A stretch of 64,000 nt of DNA from Membranipora membranacea (Eukaryota; Bryozoa; Gymnolaemata; Cheilostomatida; Membraniporidae). The stretch spans positions 3,303,501-3,367,500 of the forward strand of contig OU612070.1 in the NCBI GenBank assembly GCA_914767715.1. Direction: 5' to 3'. This document shows positions 35,911 to 48,130 of this stretch, piece after piece. Within the stretch, counting starts at the first letter, position 1; each line of letters opens with the position of its first letter. The position numbers and the translations under genes are program-made. The notes below the pieces were generated by a model. The model ran no database searches and was not told where the DNA came from. It worked only from the letters and a program-made list of their open reading frames with translations.

Positions 35911-36120
35911 TCATACCAGTCCCTTAAAAAGTTTGACATAGTTCAATTGAATTTTTTCAATTTGTCCTGGTCTGATACGAGCAGACTTCTCTACAAGTTT
36001 ACTTGGTGAATTAATTGCCATGTCAACAAAATCCCACAATGCAATTTCAACCTGGAATTCCCTGATGACTAGATTAGTTAGATTCATAAACATATAAATG
36101 TTTATGGTAAATGTCGCCTG
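35911..36120 (-). other. Exon-like minus-strand open frame
   Basis: The frame ends FQVEIALWDFVDMAI...LNYVKLFKGLV at a stop at 35911, with normal amino-acid composition. It abuts the 5' end of the RTE-like LINE. It might be a displaced exon of the gene suggested at 34.3 kb. No splice signals or family are clear. Confidence 0.25.
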
Positions 36121-39100
36121 AGGAGTGTGCAAGCCAGTACAAGACTCAGCCAGTCCCAAGCCTGGAGAAAGACAGAGGGTTCTGCGACAGGAAGAGCATC
36201 CGGCCGGTGAAACGTATGCCACAACTATTATGCTTCTACACCAAAGGAGACCAGACTATGCTAGGGCATCCCCCGTGTTAAGCGATGCGCAGAGGTTAGA
36301 TTGTCTTGCTGACCCTGTGAGAAATATGCGAGCGAGGCTACAGAAGATCAGGATAGCAACCCTCAACATCGGGACGCTGACAGCCAAGGGGAGGGAGATT
36401 GCAGATATGATGAGTCGGAGAAACATTGACATACTATGCCTAAAGGAAACAAGATGAACAGGCGTAAAATCTGGAGGAAAGGCAAGGAACATTGGAGATG
36501 GCATCAAACTGTACTACAGCGGAGGAACAAAATCTAAGAACGGAGTTGCAATATACCTGAAGGAGGAGTGGCAGGAGAAGGTGATAGAGGTGACCCGGAA
36601 GTCGGACAGGATAATGTGTATGAAGCTAGTGACGCCAACGCAGACCTATAACATCGTGTCTACCTATGCACCACAGCAAGGATGTGACGAGGAGGACAAG
36701 GATAGATTCTGGGCTCAGCTCAAGACAGTGACTGACGGCATGCCAGCTTCAGAGTAGATCATTGTTGCGGGAGACCTTAATGGACATGTTGGAGCGAACA
36801 GAGGAGGCTACGATAGATAGCGTGGTGGAAAAACGCTGGGGACGATCAATGAGGAAGGAGAGAGGATTTTAGACTACGCTAGAGAGAGTGATATTGCTTT
36901 AGTCAACACATTCTTCACAAAGAGCGAAGCTCAAACTGTCACTTTTAAGAGTGGACCAAACCAAACAGTAATTGACTACATCGGGATAAGAAGAAAGAGC
37001 ATGAGCAAGGTGAAGGACTGTAAGGTGATCAAGGGAGAGTCTGTAGCGGCACAAAATCGGCTACTTTTGGTAGATATAACAGTTGAGAGGAAGAAGAGGA
37101 GTAGAAGAAGGAGGGAGAAAAAGAGCAGCTGGTGGAAGGTCAAGAACGCGGAAGGAGACGAGTTGATAGATAGAATATCTGAGAGGTTAGATGAGATCTA
37201 CAATGATGAGGGGCTACAGTGGTCAGAGACTTATCCGATGGTGATGGAGGCAGCTAAGGAGATACTTGGAGAATCAACAGTTGGAAAATACCTGGAGAAA
37301 GAATCTTGGTGGTGGCACGAGGAAGTACAGGAAGCAGTTAAAGAGAAAAAGGAAGCTTGGAAAGAATGGAAGACAGCAAGAATAGAAGAGGAAGGGGATG
37401 AGGCAAGACAGCGATACATGGAACTCAATAAGATAAGCAAGGAGAAGGTGGCCATCACCAAAGCAGCAGCGGCAGAAAACTTATACCAAGAACTGGAGCA
37501 CAGTGGTCCAAAGATTATTCATCGCTTGCCCAAAACTAGGCACAGAAGATCTAAGGACATTGACTGAATACCATTCGTAAAAGATAACAATGGGAAGATC
37601 CTGAATGAAGATGATGACATCAAGAAGAGATGGAAAGATTATTTCGACTGCTTGCTGAACAACGAAAACAAGAAAAAGGAGTTACCAGTAATGCTGCCAG
37701 TAGAAGGTCCCATAAATGAAATGAAATCAGTGAAACAGAAGTCAAGATCCAGCTAGAGAAGATGAAAGCACACAGGACCCGACCAACTACCAATAGAGGT
37801 TGTGAAACTGCTCAAAGAGAGAGGGATATCATGGATGACAGCATGTTTGAATAACATCATTTCAGACAGGATACCACAAGAATGGAGAGAAAGTGTGATA
37901 ACACCTATATACAAAGAAAAAAGAGACCCCTTGGAATGCGGAAACTATCGCGGTATAAAGCTTCTGAGCCACTGTTTGAAGCTTCTTGAGAGGATTATAG
38001 AGCAAAGAATAAGAGGACTGGTAAAAATCAAGGAAAATCAGTATGGTTTTCAGAAAGGCAAGTCTACAACAGAGCCAATGTTCTGCCTCAGAATTCTCCA
38101 AGAAAAATTCAGAGAACGAAACAGAGACCTGCACATGGTGTTCGTAGATCTTGAAAAAGCATACGACACTATCCCGAGGGGCTGATTTGGATCTGCTTGA
38201 GAAAGCGACAAGTTCCAGAGTCCTATATAAAAATCATAATGGACATGTATGAAAACTGTACGACTGAAGTAAAAACTAACTCTGGCAATACAGAAAGAAT
38301 CCACATAGAAGTCGGACTACACCAAAGATCTGAGCTGAGCCCGTTGCTCTTCATAATAATCATGGACGAGGATGGGATGAGGATAGAGGGAGCTTAGAGA
38401 GGAGGTTAGAGATCTGGAGGGAGAAAATGGAGAGTGTCGGACTCAAGCTAAGCAGAAAGAAGACAGAGTACCTACAACCTGAAGGAAACCAAGGAGACAT
38501 CTATTTGAAGAAGTATGACAGTGAGGAGAGGGTTCCATTGCCAAAGTGTTCTCAATTTAAATACTTGGGGACCACTATTCATCAAGAGGGAGGATGCTGC
38601 AAGGAAATGGAGCTGAGGATATCGAAGGCATGGAACAAATGGAGAGAGCTCACAGGGGTATTATGTGACAAAAAGATGCCATTCAAACTGAAAGTTCTAA
38701 TCTATAAAACATCAATACGACCAACCCTTCTCTATGGCAACGAAACATGGCCAATAACGGGACGTCTGTCAGATAAGATGGCCTCATGCGAAATGCGCAT
38801 GGTCCGGTACTGTCTTGGGATCAGCCTGGAGGAACATAGGAGGAACGAAGATATTTTACAAGAAGCAAAAGTGGTGCCAATTAAAGACCTGATGAGAAGA
38901 AAGAGAATGCAGTGGTTTGGACATGTTCAAAGACGAGATAGTCAGGAAGACATCAGAAAAGTAAGTGAGATGGAGATAGATGGCAATAGACCTAGAGGCC
39001 GCCCTAAGCAGAGATGGAGTGATACAATAAATGCGGACCTCAGATGGCTGGATCTTGATAGTAGCGATGTGGAAGACCGGAGCAGATGGAGAAGTCTGGT

Positions 39101-39152
39101 TGAGCTTAGTATCAAGCAAAAACCCGCCACACGTACAGGACAAAGGCGGTGA
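36121..39152 (+). pseudogene. RTE/BovB-like LINE (endonuclease + reverse transcriptase), degraded
   Basis: The reading resembles the LINE proteins that databases often label craniofacial development protein 2-like. It starts with the leader ASPKPGERQRVLRQEEHPAG. The endonuclease has IATLNIGTLTAKGREI, NIDILCLKETR, VAGDLNGHVGANRGGY and VDYIG (as IDYIG). The linker includes ESWWWHEEVQEAVKEKKEAW. The reverse transcriptase has GNYRGIKLLSHCLKLLERII, HMVFVDLEKAYDTIPRG and HQRSELSPLLF. The C-terminal part (KYLGTTIHQEGGCCKE, RPTLLYGNETW, RMQWFGHVQRRD, NRPRGRPKQRWSD) ends at 39152. The stretch that should hold the FADD active site has been deleted near 38385-38400. At least four stops and frame changes are present. 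Not functional. Confidence 0.9.
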
Positions 39153-39277
39153 AAGGTGAGAAAGGTGAGAGAGAAGTCAGCCAAGGGCAACTAGTTGGCA
39201 GTTGGCTGTTGCAGAGTGAGGTTGTGTTTCACAATAGCTCTCTGTAATCCTATTATCAATACTATACTGCTAACATT

Positions 39278-40787
39278 ATGGCGCAGCTATTGCAGCCTTT
39301 GTTCTTACTGGCTCTTATAATCACCCTCATATACCAGCCTAGAGGTGTGAAATGCCTAGAACACTTTACGAATTATCAATCTCTGTCGGATATTAAAAAC
39401 TCAATGATTCAACGTCAGCTAAAAGATATATGGAATATAAATTAGAAGCAGCTAGTGAAAGACACTGCTCCTGAACTTTTACGATCTTCAAAGAGAGGGA
39501 GACGAGGCGGGGTGCATGTGAACCATAGTAATAAAGTACCGCTGCCTGCTGTTGTACTCACCAATGCATAATCGATTCAGAATAAGCTTGATGAACTGCA
39601 CTCTCTCTTGAACACTAAGCGCCTAAAAAATCAATCTCAGCTTATCTGCATCACAGAATCCTGGCTCAGCCCTGCTATATCAACCTCTCGTACTGAACTC
39701 GATGGATATGAACAATTTAGAAATGATAGACAACCTGACACTAGCAGTAAATCATGTGGAGGAGGTATTCTCGTCTACATCGACAGCAAATGGTCACAAA
39801 CAATAGCGTAATCTTCAATCATAATGACAACCACTGTGAAATCCTTACTATTAAATCCCGGCCACATTGGCTACCTCGTGAATTTTCTTCCATAATCTCT
39901 GTTTCATGCTACAATCCGTTTACCGCTAATTCCAGACTGAAACATAATGCTACTTCCACTGCTAAAACAATCTCCACACACGTTAAGGAACTGGAGAAAA
40001 ATCACCCTGATTCTTGTATTATGGTAATGGGCGATTTAAACCAGCTTCCTTTCAGACTTGATGGATACTACCAGGTAGTTAAAACACAGACAAGAAACAA
40101 TAGAATCCTAGGCAAATGTTACATCAGACTCAAAGACGCCTTCAGCCAGTGCCACCAACTTGCAAACCTCGGAGGATCTGACCATTACATAACTCATCTC
40201 ATCCCAACCTACACACCTCTCTCCAAATATAAACCTACCAGAGTAATCCGTCGTATGTTTACAAACGAAAACTGTGACAACTTGAAAGCAGCTTCGGATA
40301 TTACACTCTGGGATAATTTACTTTCTGATGAGGATGATTTCCACACACAGACTGAAGTATCTCAGACTATATCAATTTCTGTACAGACACCTGCATACCC
40401 ACCAAAAGTTTCAGGATGTGTACCACCCAAAAACCGTGGATGAACAAGCATATATCAGAGATGTTGGAACAAAAACAAACTGCTCATGAAACTGGCAATC
40501 GTAAGCTGTCTCCGCTTTTGTTCACCATATATACAAATCGGATTACCTCAAACCTGAGTAATGTTACAATAATTAAGTACGCAGATGACACTTGCATCGT
40601 AGGCTGCATAGCTAATCAATCAGATCTCAACTCCTGTTTTGATGAAAACCATAGAAATGCTAAACAATGTGCTGATTTAAATCTTTTATTAAACCCTACT
40701 AAGACCCAGGAAATGATGCTATCCACCCAATATGTTAAACCTTCTACCCTACACTTGTTTTAAATGATACTGCTATTGCTTTTAGTG
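39278..40787 (+). pseudogene. LINE B, 5' part (CR1/L2-type), internally deleted
   Basis: An ATG at 39278 starts a hydrophobic leader (MAQLLQPLFLLALIITLIYQ). After a stop come RGRRGGVHVN, LPAVVLTNA-SIQNKLDEL (endonuclease start), LICITESWLSPAI, ISVSCYNPF, MVMGDLNQLPF and GGSDHYITHLIP, then VIRRMFTNEN. The frame jumps to LSPLLFTIYTNRI and IIKYADDTCIVG, so about 300 residues of reverse transcriptase between linker and the YADD box are gone. It continues at 43434 after an insertion. Confidence 0.85.
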
Positions 40788-41523
40788 GTCACCATAGACT
40801 TAATATACTACCTATACAGGCCAATTAGCATTCAATACTGTCCCACTTAAATAGCCGACATGACGTAATTAGTTTGTGCTGTTAGCCATAGTTTACCATA
40901 TATCCATCAATGAAATAATGTGAAAAATCAAGGGACGCTGGGCATGATATCAGCCCCTGTCCAGCCCCTTATTATTCAAACACAAAGAAAATTGGTGAGT
41001 GTATGTAAAAGACCTTTCCGCACGAGATGGTACTCATAATTTGTCCCCAGAACCAGAACTTTTTATGATAAGAGACAATCATTAGCCAATAAAAATTGAA
41101 ACAAATACAGCGATTTATCCTCAGCACTTCCATCACTACTATAAAAATGAAAAGAATACCTATAACACAAGATCACAAATATTTTGTTGGATGAGCCAAA
41201 TCTTATCACCACCATCATCGTTTTTTTTCTTCAAAATGTTCCTAGTAGTGACTGCACACAACCAGTCAGTTCAAATTGGATTGCTAATTTTATTGTCGCT
41301 TCACAAGGAAGAATAGATCTGTGCTGTTAAATGAGTATGCAAATTGCAAACTACAGATAGCTGTTGTTCCTGAGTACGTATGATGAATCTAGAGTATGTG
41401 ACAATAACTTAAAATTATTATACATCAGTACTGTAGTCAAAATCTAATGGCCTTTACCGTGGCCAAACTTAATTTTGCCGATGCCGGTAAGATTCTTTGA
41501 GTTTATAAATGTGATAACGGTGT

Positions 41524-42406
41524 CAACAGTGAATGTCTATTGCTTCCCCTACCTATACACAGAAACAGCAGCGTGAAAAGAAAAGTTATTACTGAGATGT
41601 CTAAAACTTTTTAAACAAAATTACGTCCGATAAAGACCATCCTCTTTTTAGTTGTGTCGTTTTCAACTGTGCAAAGGTATCCTCTCGCCTACATACCATC
41701 TATTGCCCGCCAAAGTACAGGACAGAAAAGCATTTAAAGAGCTTTTTTCCATACTACATGTCAGCTCACAGCAGAATTTAAAATGTTCATTTTCATGTAC
41801 CAATCCAATCCTATCGCCTGCTAATACAATGATTGTTATAATAAGCCAAACCAAACCAGAACACGTCATCATCTGAGCAAATGGAACTACATGTAATGAT
41901 GAAGCTACAGAGGAAAAAGGATGGAAGCATGTGACTTTATAATTGACAATGTCTCCTTACAGAGTGATTTTTTAGTCATTGCAGAAGGGATTGTTGCTGC
42001 TCATTAATTCAAAAACTTCTCTGGCTGTCTAAATAAAGGGTTCAGAACCGTTATTTTGTGGCTCAGACTTGGTTCTATACTAATAGCCATTATTCATACT
42101 AAACCTTAGCTCATACCAACAAAAATTTATTGCAGGCTACGGAGGTTTGTGCTTGTGAGCAGTTGTGATGCATATGAGCACGCAACTCTCGGCTGAGTCA
42201 AGCAATAATGCTGGTGATTGTTTGGCGGGCATTTATTTTTTAGTCTTGGAAATTATTAGAATCACTGCTTCCATTCTTTTCCTGTAGTTTCATCATTACA
42301 TGTAGTTCCATTTTCTCAAATGATGACGTGTCCGGTTGTAATAACTACCTTTTTCACACTGCTGTGTCTGTGAATAGGTCAAAGAAGCAATTGACATTCA
42401 CTGTTG
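41524..42406. repeat. Foldback (inverted copies of one sequence)
   Basis: CAACAGTGAATGTCTATTGC at 41527 is inverted at 42384-42406. ACGTCATCATCTGAGCAAAT with GGAACTACATGTAATGATGA (41866-41911) is inverted at 42290-42330. The left copy has about 250 bp of extra DNA between the two blocks (about 41605-41858). The arrangement fits a foldback transposon or two head-to-head insertions. Confidence 0.75.
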
Positions 42407-42446
42407 TACTGGCAACTGCGGAGGCAGTTCCTCCCTGCTGTTCTCA

Positions 42447-43433
42447 TTATTTAGTAGACCATTGAAATAATTTTTTCCATCTCTTCTTGATTTGCTCATC
42501 TTCACACAAAATCTTTCCATCTATGTCCTTGATAAAAGGTATTCTGTCAATATCCTTAGATCTCCGATGTCTAGTTTTAGCTAGGCGGTGGATGATCTTT
42601 GGTCCATTCCTCTCTATTTCATCGTATAAGTTTTCTGATGCTGCTTCTTTTGCTACGGCCACCTTTTCCTTGCTTGTCTTGTTTAGGCTGGTGTAGCGTT
42701 CTCTTGCTTCTTCTTTGTTATCTTCACTTGCTCTTTTCCATTCTTTCCATGCATCTTTCTTCTCTTTTACTGCTGTTTGTACTTCTTCATTCCACCACCA
42801 AGACTCTTTCTCTAAGTACTTTCCTGCCACTGACTCTCCGAGTATCTCCTTTGCTGCCTCCATAACCACTTGATAAGTCTCCGCCCACTGCAATCCTTCC
42901 TCACTATAGATTCCATCTAGCTTTTCACTCAGCTTCTCTATCAATTCTTCTCCTTCCGGCTTTCTGAGCTTCCACCAGCTTATCTTCTTTTCCCTTTTTC
43001 TGGATCTTCTCTTATTCTTCTTAGCAAAAATTTCAACCACCTGAAGCCGATGTTGTGACGCTACAGATTCTCCCTTGATCACTTTACAGTCCTTGATCTT
43101 GCTTTTACTTTCTCTTCTTATCCCGATGTAGTCAATCACGGTCTGATTAGGTCCACTCTTGAATGTGCAGGTCTGAGCATCACTTTTAGTGAAGAATGTG
43201 TTCACCAGCGCCAGGTCGCACTCCCTAGCATAGTTCAAAATCCGCTCTGTCTTGCCACCATTCAATCATTCCAAATCCATCTCTCTCTACTCCGAGATGT
43301 CAATTGAGGTCTCCGGCAATAATCAGTTCTTCAGATGTAGGCATACTGTCCGCATACTGTCCGTTACCGCCCCGAGTTGTGTCCAGAATCTATCCTTCTC
43401 TTCCTCTTGACATCCCTGTTGTGGCGCGTAGGC
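42447..43433 (-). pseudogene. RTE/BovB-like LINE, second copy, truncated
   Basis: Minus-strand frame closely parallel to the copy at 36.1 kb: ALVNTFFTKSDAQTCTFKSG, IDYIGIRRESKSKIKDCKVI, ESWWWNEEVQTAVKEKKDAW, RHRRSKDIDRIPFIKDIDG, stopping at KKRWKKLF (about 42447). The 273-residue stretch is free of stops, unlike the first copy. Sequence to the right up to 43433 is endonuclease with stops and frame changes. The reverse transcriptase is missing. Confidence 0.88.
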
Positions 43434-43860
43434 TGACACTGCTATTGCTTTAAGTGATAAAGTTAAATATCTTGGTGTATTAGTTGATGATAAGCTGCGT
43501 TTTAGTGATCATGTGCATGGTATAGTTTCAACCGCCTCTCAAAGGATGAATGTAGTCAGGAATTTTGTATTTTTAAGCTCTAAAACATTATCAAATATGC
43601 TTTTTAAAAGTTTTATTGTATCACGAATCTCCTATTGCTTACCCATTATTTTTAAAAGCTTGTATGCTGCTGACAAGCAACGCCTGGGTAAAATTTCCAA
43701 GGACGCTATAAAGTTAGGCATTGAACATCCCGACATTTATACCATGATGGACAATCAGACACGAGCAATGGCCTTGCGCTATATTCACGATGAGGATCAT
43801 TTCATCAATGATTTGTTGAGTAAATGTCCATCTGGCAGATACCATACAATAGTAACATAG
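43434..43860 (+). pseudogene. LINE B, continuation after the insertion
   Basis: DTAIALSDKVKYLGVLVDDK resumes exactly where the 5' part breaks (NDTAIAFS), followed by FLSSKTLSNMLFKSFIVSRI, CLPIIFKSLYAADKQRLGK and AMALRYIHDEDHFINDLL. This is the thumb and C-terminal region of the reverse transcriptase. It ends where LINE C begins. Confidence 0.87.
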
Positions 43861-46448
43861 CAGATGCAGAAGTATACTTTCAACGATGACGCAGTATCAG
43901 CAACCTGGATCAAGGTGACATCGACCACAGCTGCTCCTAGTATAATCTACGGCTGCCTATACCATCCTCCTAGTGCCAAAGAGGAGACTACTCTCAACTA
44001 TCTCTCAAGCACGCTCACTGATATCCTTGTCAAACACCCTAACCACTCCATCGTGCTTGGTGGTGATTTCAACACGCTAGATTGTACAATCCTGATAGAT
44101 ATATTTGGCCTCACTAATATCGTCAACTTCCCAACCAGACAAGATTTGTATTTAGACAAAATTTTTACTAATGATTTATCATATCTGAAAGCTAATTGTG
44201 CTAAAAGTGCCCCCCTTGGAAAATCCGATCATGCTAGTGTTATCATTAATAGTGCCTTTTTACAGAAATGTGAGTATAGAACTATTTATAAACGAACTAG
44301 CACCCCTAATGCTAGGAACACCATAATGCTCGATGTAACCAAAACAGACTGGTCGTTACTATCGAATATATCTGATCTTGATATGCTCACCGAAAGCTAC
44401 CAAACCATCCTGACTGACATATATCACAAACATTGTCCACTCAAGCGCATACATATGAAACTAGATAGCAAACCAGCTTGGGAAACCCCCCTCATCATAA
44501 AGCTGAGAAGAGCCAAGGAAAAAGCGTTCAACACGGGAAACCCCACATATGTTTACCTAAGGGCTACCCTGGAGCGATTCATATCCAAGGCCAAACAGAG
44601 ATACTATGATGGCAAAGTAAACAAACTGAAAGCAGGAACTGTAAACTGGTGGCGCAGCATTAAATGTTTAAACCCATCGGCAAGCAGTAGCAATCAGCCA
44701 TCTCACTATGTCCTAGATGACAATCTCTACACCCCGCAGCAGTTCGTCGACAAGCTCAACCTACACTATGGTACTATAGCTGGAGAGCAGATGCCAACAC
44801 CACCTCATCCGTACTCTTCACATAGTAAGCATGCTGAGATATCTATAGGACAGGTGAAATGTGCACTGAGAAGAATCAACACACAGAAAGCCACACAGCC
44901 AAGATTATCCATCATGGATAAGTAAAGCGTGTCACGAAGACCTTTGTGTACCTGTAACCAAAATCGTAAATCTGACACTCCACTCCTGCAGATTTCCATC
45001 ACTCTATAAAACAGCCAAGATATCACCAATAGCAAAGACTAAATCCGCATCATCTTGTAAGGACTATCGCCCTATCTCACTACTCTGGCACATTGGGAAA
45101 CTTATAGAGTCCTTTATGAACCGACAACTCCAAGATGAACTTCAAATTAAACTAGACACTAATCAGTTTGCGTACAGAAAGGGTGTAGGCTGCACAGATG
45201 CTCTGGTTTACTTGTTGGATGATGTGACTACTGTGCTCGATGATACTGACAATCATGGGGCTCAACTGATCTTGTATGATTTTAGCAAGGCTTTCTACTT
45301 GATGAATCATCACTACTCTACTCACAAAATACAAGAGCTGGAATTATCTGATGCACTAATATCTCTCGTCGCAAATTATCTATGTAACCGATCACACTGT
45401 GTCACTCTAAGATGCCACAATGTGAAGTCAACCTACCGAATATGCAACACTGGAGTCCCTCAGGGCACACTCTGTGGACCCACACTCTGGTCAGCATTCG
45501 TAAACTCGCTCAAATTCTCACAAGGCGCCACCATCAAATACGCAGATGATACGACTACCTACTATCCGCTGAAGAAATCCACTACTGAGACCACTAGCTG
45601 CACTCGATCAGAAGTCGACTTTGTACCTCCTGAAGTCGGACAACAACTAATCAGAGAGTCCAGTGATTGGGCTAATCGGAATAAGATGCGTCTCAATGTC
45701 CAAAAAACCAAGTCGCTCAATGTATCCCTCAGAAAATCTCTAAACATGAACTCTGAACTCGTTATGAACACCAACCAGAGCGTCACTAACGTCTCAAGTA
45801 CAAAATTACTAGGCGTGACACTTGATAGCCACCTTACATTCAGCGAACATGTGTCCGAGGTACGAAAGGCTGCAAACCGTAAAATCCACGGATTGTTAGT
45901 CCTGAAACAATCTGGGGTTAACACAGAAACACTTGTGATGATGTACAGAGCCCAAATACTGCCAACAATAACCTACTCAGCTCCAGCTTGGTTTCCTTTC
46001 TTAGCAGACTATCTCAGGAACGAGCTGGAAAAGATCCAGAAACTAGCACTGCGAATAATTTTCAATGACCTTGAACATTATATCGATAGACTCAACGCTG
46101 CAAAGTTAACGCCACTTTGCGATTTACTCCATGACGTATGCTCAACCTATGTGCTGAGAATCGTCAATAATCCAGAACATCTGCTGAGAAACCGCCTAAA
46201 TAACAAAACCAACGTAAGACCACAGAGATCTGTAAGAAAGTGTCAAACTGATGTGTATATAAAACGGTCACGAACTGTGAAATGTAGCAAGGCAATCTTA
46301 AAAAACAAAGACTATCTAGCCTAACAAGTTTAAATTGTTTCTGTTTTTACAATTTATTATTTATTATTTTCTCTCTCCAAGGGGGCTTTTATCTCGATGT
46401 AAACATCTTTGGACAAAGAGTATAAATTAAACAAACAAACAAACAAGC
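43861..46448 (+). mobile_element. LINE C, 5'-truncated but nearly intact EN-RT
   Basis: Starts inside an endonuclease (YGCLYHPPSA, GGDFNTLD, SDHASVII). The reverse transcriptase follows after one frame change near 44895: DYRPISLLWHIGKLIES, NQFAYRKGVGCTDALV, LILYDFSKAF, TGVPQGTLCGPTLWSAFV, TIKYADDTTTYY (active site), KLLGVTLDSHLTFSEHVSEV, TITYSAPAWFPFLADYLRNE, ending at 46324. A short 3' UTR ends in (AAAC)n at 46431-46448. It is the best-preserved LINE here, with 402 residues in one frame, so it is probably the youngest. CR1/L2-type by domain order. The second Asp of the AFD motif is Tyr. No target duplication was found. Confidence 0.88.
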
Positions 46449-46639
46449 TCACTGGGGAGAAACTGTTTTCTGCGTCACATCACTCCTATTTTAAACAAAA
46501 TACTTTTTTAGACAGATTTGATTTTTTATTCCAAGTGTCTTCGCTTTTTCTTGCTGATTCAAAGTGCCAGCAAGTACACTGTATTTCGCGACTCATTTTT
46601 TCTTTCAATAATGCTGTCAGTGGTAGTAATAAAATCCAT

Positions 46640-48130
46640 CCATCCAACACGGCATATGTAGTTGACCACTCATTTGTTTCTTACGACTGGGCCGGGTACC
46701 GGACCAACTTCTACAAACCGCTCCATGGAATCCTGGCGCTACATCAGGTTACTGTCTCCCCAGCAGGCGTGTTCAAAAGGAAGAATCTCGGTGATGGGTC
46801 CACATCCGCAAAACTGATGAAAGCAAACAAACCACTGCATGGTGACCTCCCTGCAATTCTCGCTCAGAAAGGTTTAGATGCAAAAAGACAATGGTATTTG
46901 TACGAGGCCATCAGGCTATTCTGTATGTTTGGCACTGAGGACCTTGTGGCCCCTGCATCAACTTTCCCCAAGACAGGTACTCTTGCTGAAGGCCCAGCTC
47001 CACCAATACCACCTAAGAATCCCCAGAAAGGAAGGAAGAGAAAAGCTGACATTCTTTCAAACTTACCCAACCATGAACAGGGTTCCTGTGGAGATTCCTC
47101 AATATCTCCAGCCTCACAACAGTAGTGTGATAAGTGAATGCCGTATTAGTCGGCAGTAGAGCTCGGGGGGAGGGGAGGAGGGGAGGAGGGTAGTGATGTG
47201 TTGGTCAATTTGTGTTGAAACTTTGATTGGCTAATGAAAGTTTTGTTTTTTTCTGTTACCGGTTTAGAGGGAGAGTTTGAGTCACTGATCGCAGATTCTC
47301 TGTCTACAAAATCTACAGCTATTTATGAGAAGTGTTTTGATGATTACTCGACCTTTTGTGAGGAGATGTCACTGCCTATTGCCGGTGGACAATCGAAATT
47401 CTCAGTTGAGCTATGGGTAGCGCAACATTACTGGTCAAGAAGGGTCTGGGATATGGGACAGTGCAATCCCACTTGTCAGCACTCCGTCGCATGTTTAGAC
47501 GCAAGGGCAATGAGATTGCCTGGGGATCTGAGAAGCTAGGAATCGCTTTGAAGGGATTGAAGAAGAGAAGGCAACAGACTCTGAGGAAGCACCCAGTCTC
47601 TTTGCCGCAGATCAAGTCTCTGTATCGGGGGCTGAGGTTATTCTGTCAGTTTATTCATGTCAGATAACAAGGTGATGGTATCCTTGGCTTTCTTATGATT
47701 CCTTCGGCCGTCTGAATTTTGTGTGTCCAGTGAGGAACACTATCTACGATGTAATGATGTCAAGATCTCAAAATCTAGGAAGGCTTTGTTTTTAAGGCTG
47801 AGGTCTTTCAAGCACTCTGAGAAGCCTGCTATCATCACGATTTCAGACTCCTGGACCAAGTCTATTGGCATTGTGGAGTTATTTAAGGGTTACTTGGAGA
47901 AGCAAGAGTGCAGACTAGCAGATGAACCGCTGTTCAACATCACTGTGGCGTCGTTCCGTAGCATGTTACAGAAAGTGTGCTGTGCTGCTGGCATGAAGGT
48001 GAAGATTACTCCCCATCGTTTTCGTCATGGTGAAGCAACTTGGGCAAGCAAGAGAGGCTGGTCTGTGGTGCGGATCAAAGCTCATGGCAGGTGGAAGTCT
48101 CAGGCGTATAATACATACATAAGCGCGTAA
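46640..48130 (+). pseudogene. GRW-type tyrosine recombinase element, degraded
   Basis: An N-terminal part (NKPLHGDLPAILAQKGLDAK, YEAIRLFCMFGTEDLV) leads to a basic segment (KGRKRKAD). The core-binding region follows: YEKCFDDYSTFCEEM, then after a frameshift near 47410 LLVKKGLGYGTVQSHLSALR. After a second frameshift near 47650 the catalytic domain reads FLRPSEF (box I Arg), TPHRFRHGEATW (His-x-x-Arg-His) and KAHGRWKSQAYNTYISA (second His/Trp and the nucleophilic Tyr), ending at 48128. One TGA at 47696-47698 lies just before box I. The GRW ending resembles DIRS/Ngaro-class and other eukaryotic mobile YRs. No reverse transcriptase of that class is adjacent, so the class is unresolved. No introns are needed. 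Confidence 0.82.
47165..47190 (+). repeat. G-quadruplex-prone G tract
   Basis: Runs of 6, 4, 4 and 3 or more guanines separated by A or AGGA inside 26 bp, located between the N-terminal and core-binding parts of the GRW recombinase. Confidence 0.8.

Larger units (their letters stand above)
40788..43433 (-). mobile_element. 2.6-kb composite insertion in LINE B
   Basis: Flanked by 23-bp direct repeats (TGATACTGCTATTGCTTT... at 40765-40787 and TGACACTGCTATTGCTTT... at 43434-43456, two mismatches), the long target duplication typical of LINE insertion. The right part is an RTE-like LINE in minus orientation that begins inside its endonuclease, so it was 5'-truncated on arrival. The left part holds a foldback sequence and unrecognised DNA. 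No RTE 3' tail was identified at 40788. Confidence 0.75.

Noticed and set aside
37862..38304. Minus-strand proteins under the RTE-like LINE
   Set aside because: These are shadows of the plus-strand reverse transcriptase frame, which has clear motifs.
46640..47130. N-terminus of the LINE C protein
   Set aside because: LINE C ends with its own stop and (AAAC)n tail at 46448. This frame leads into the recombinase region instead.
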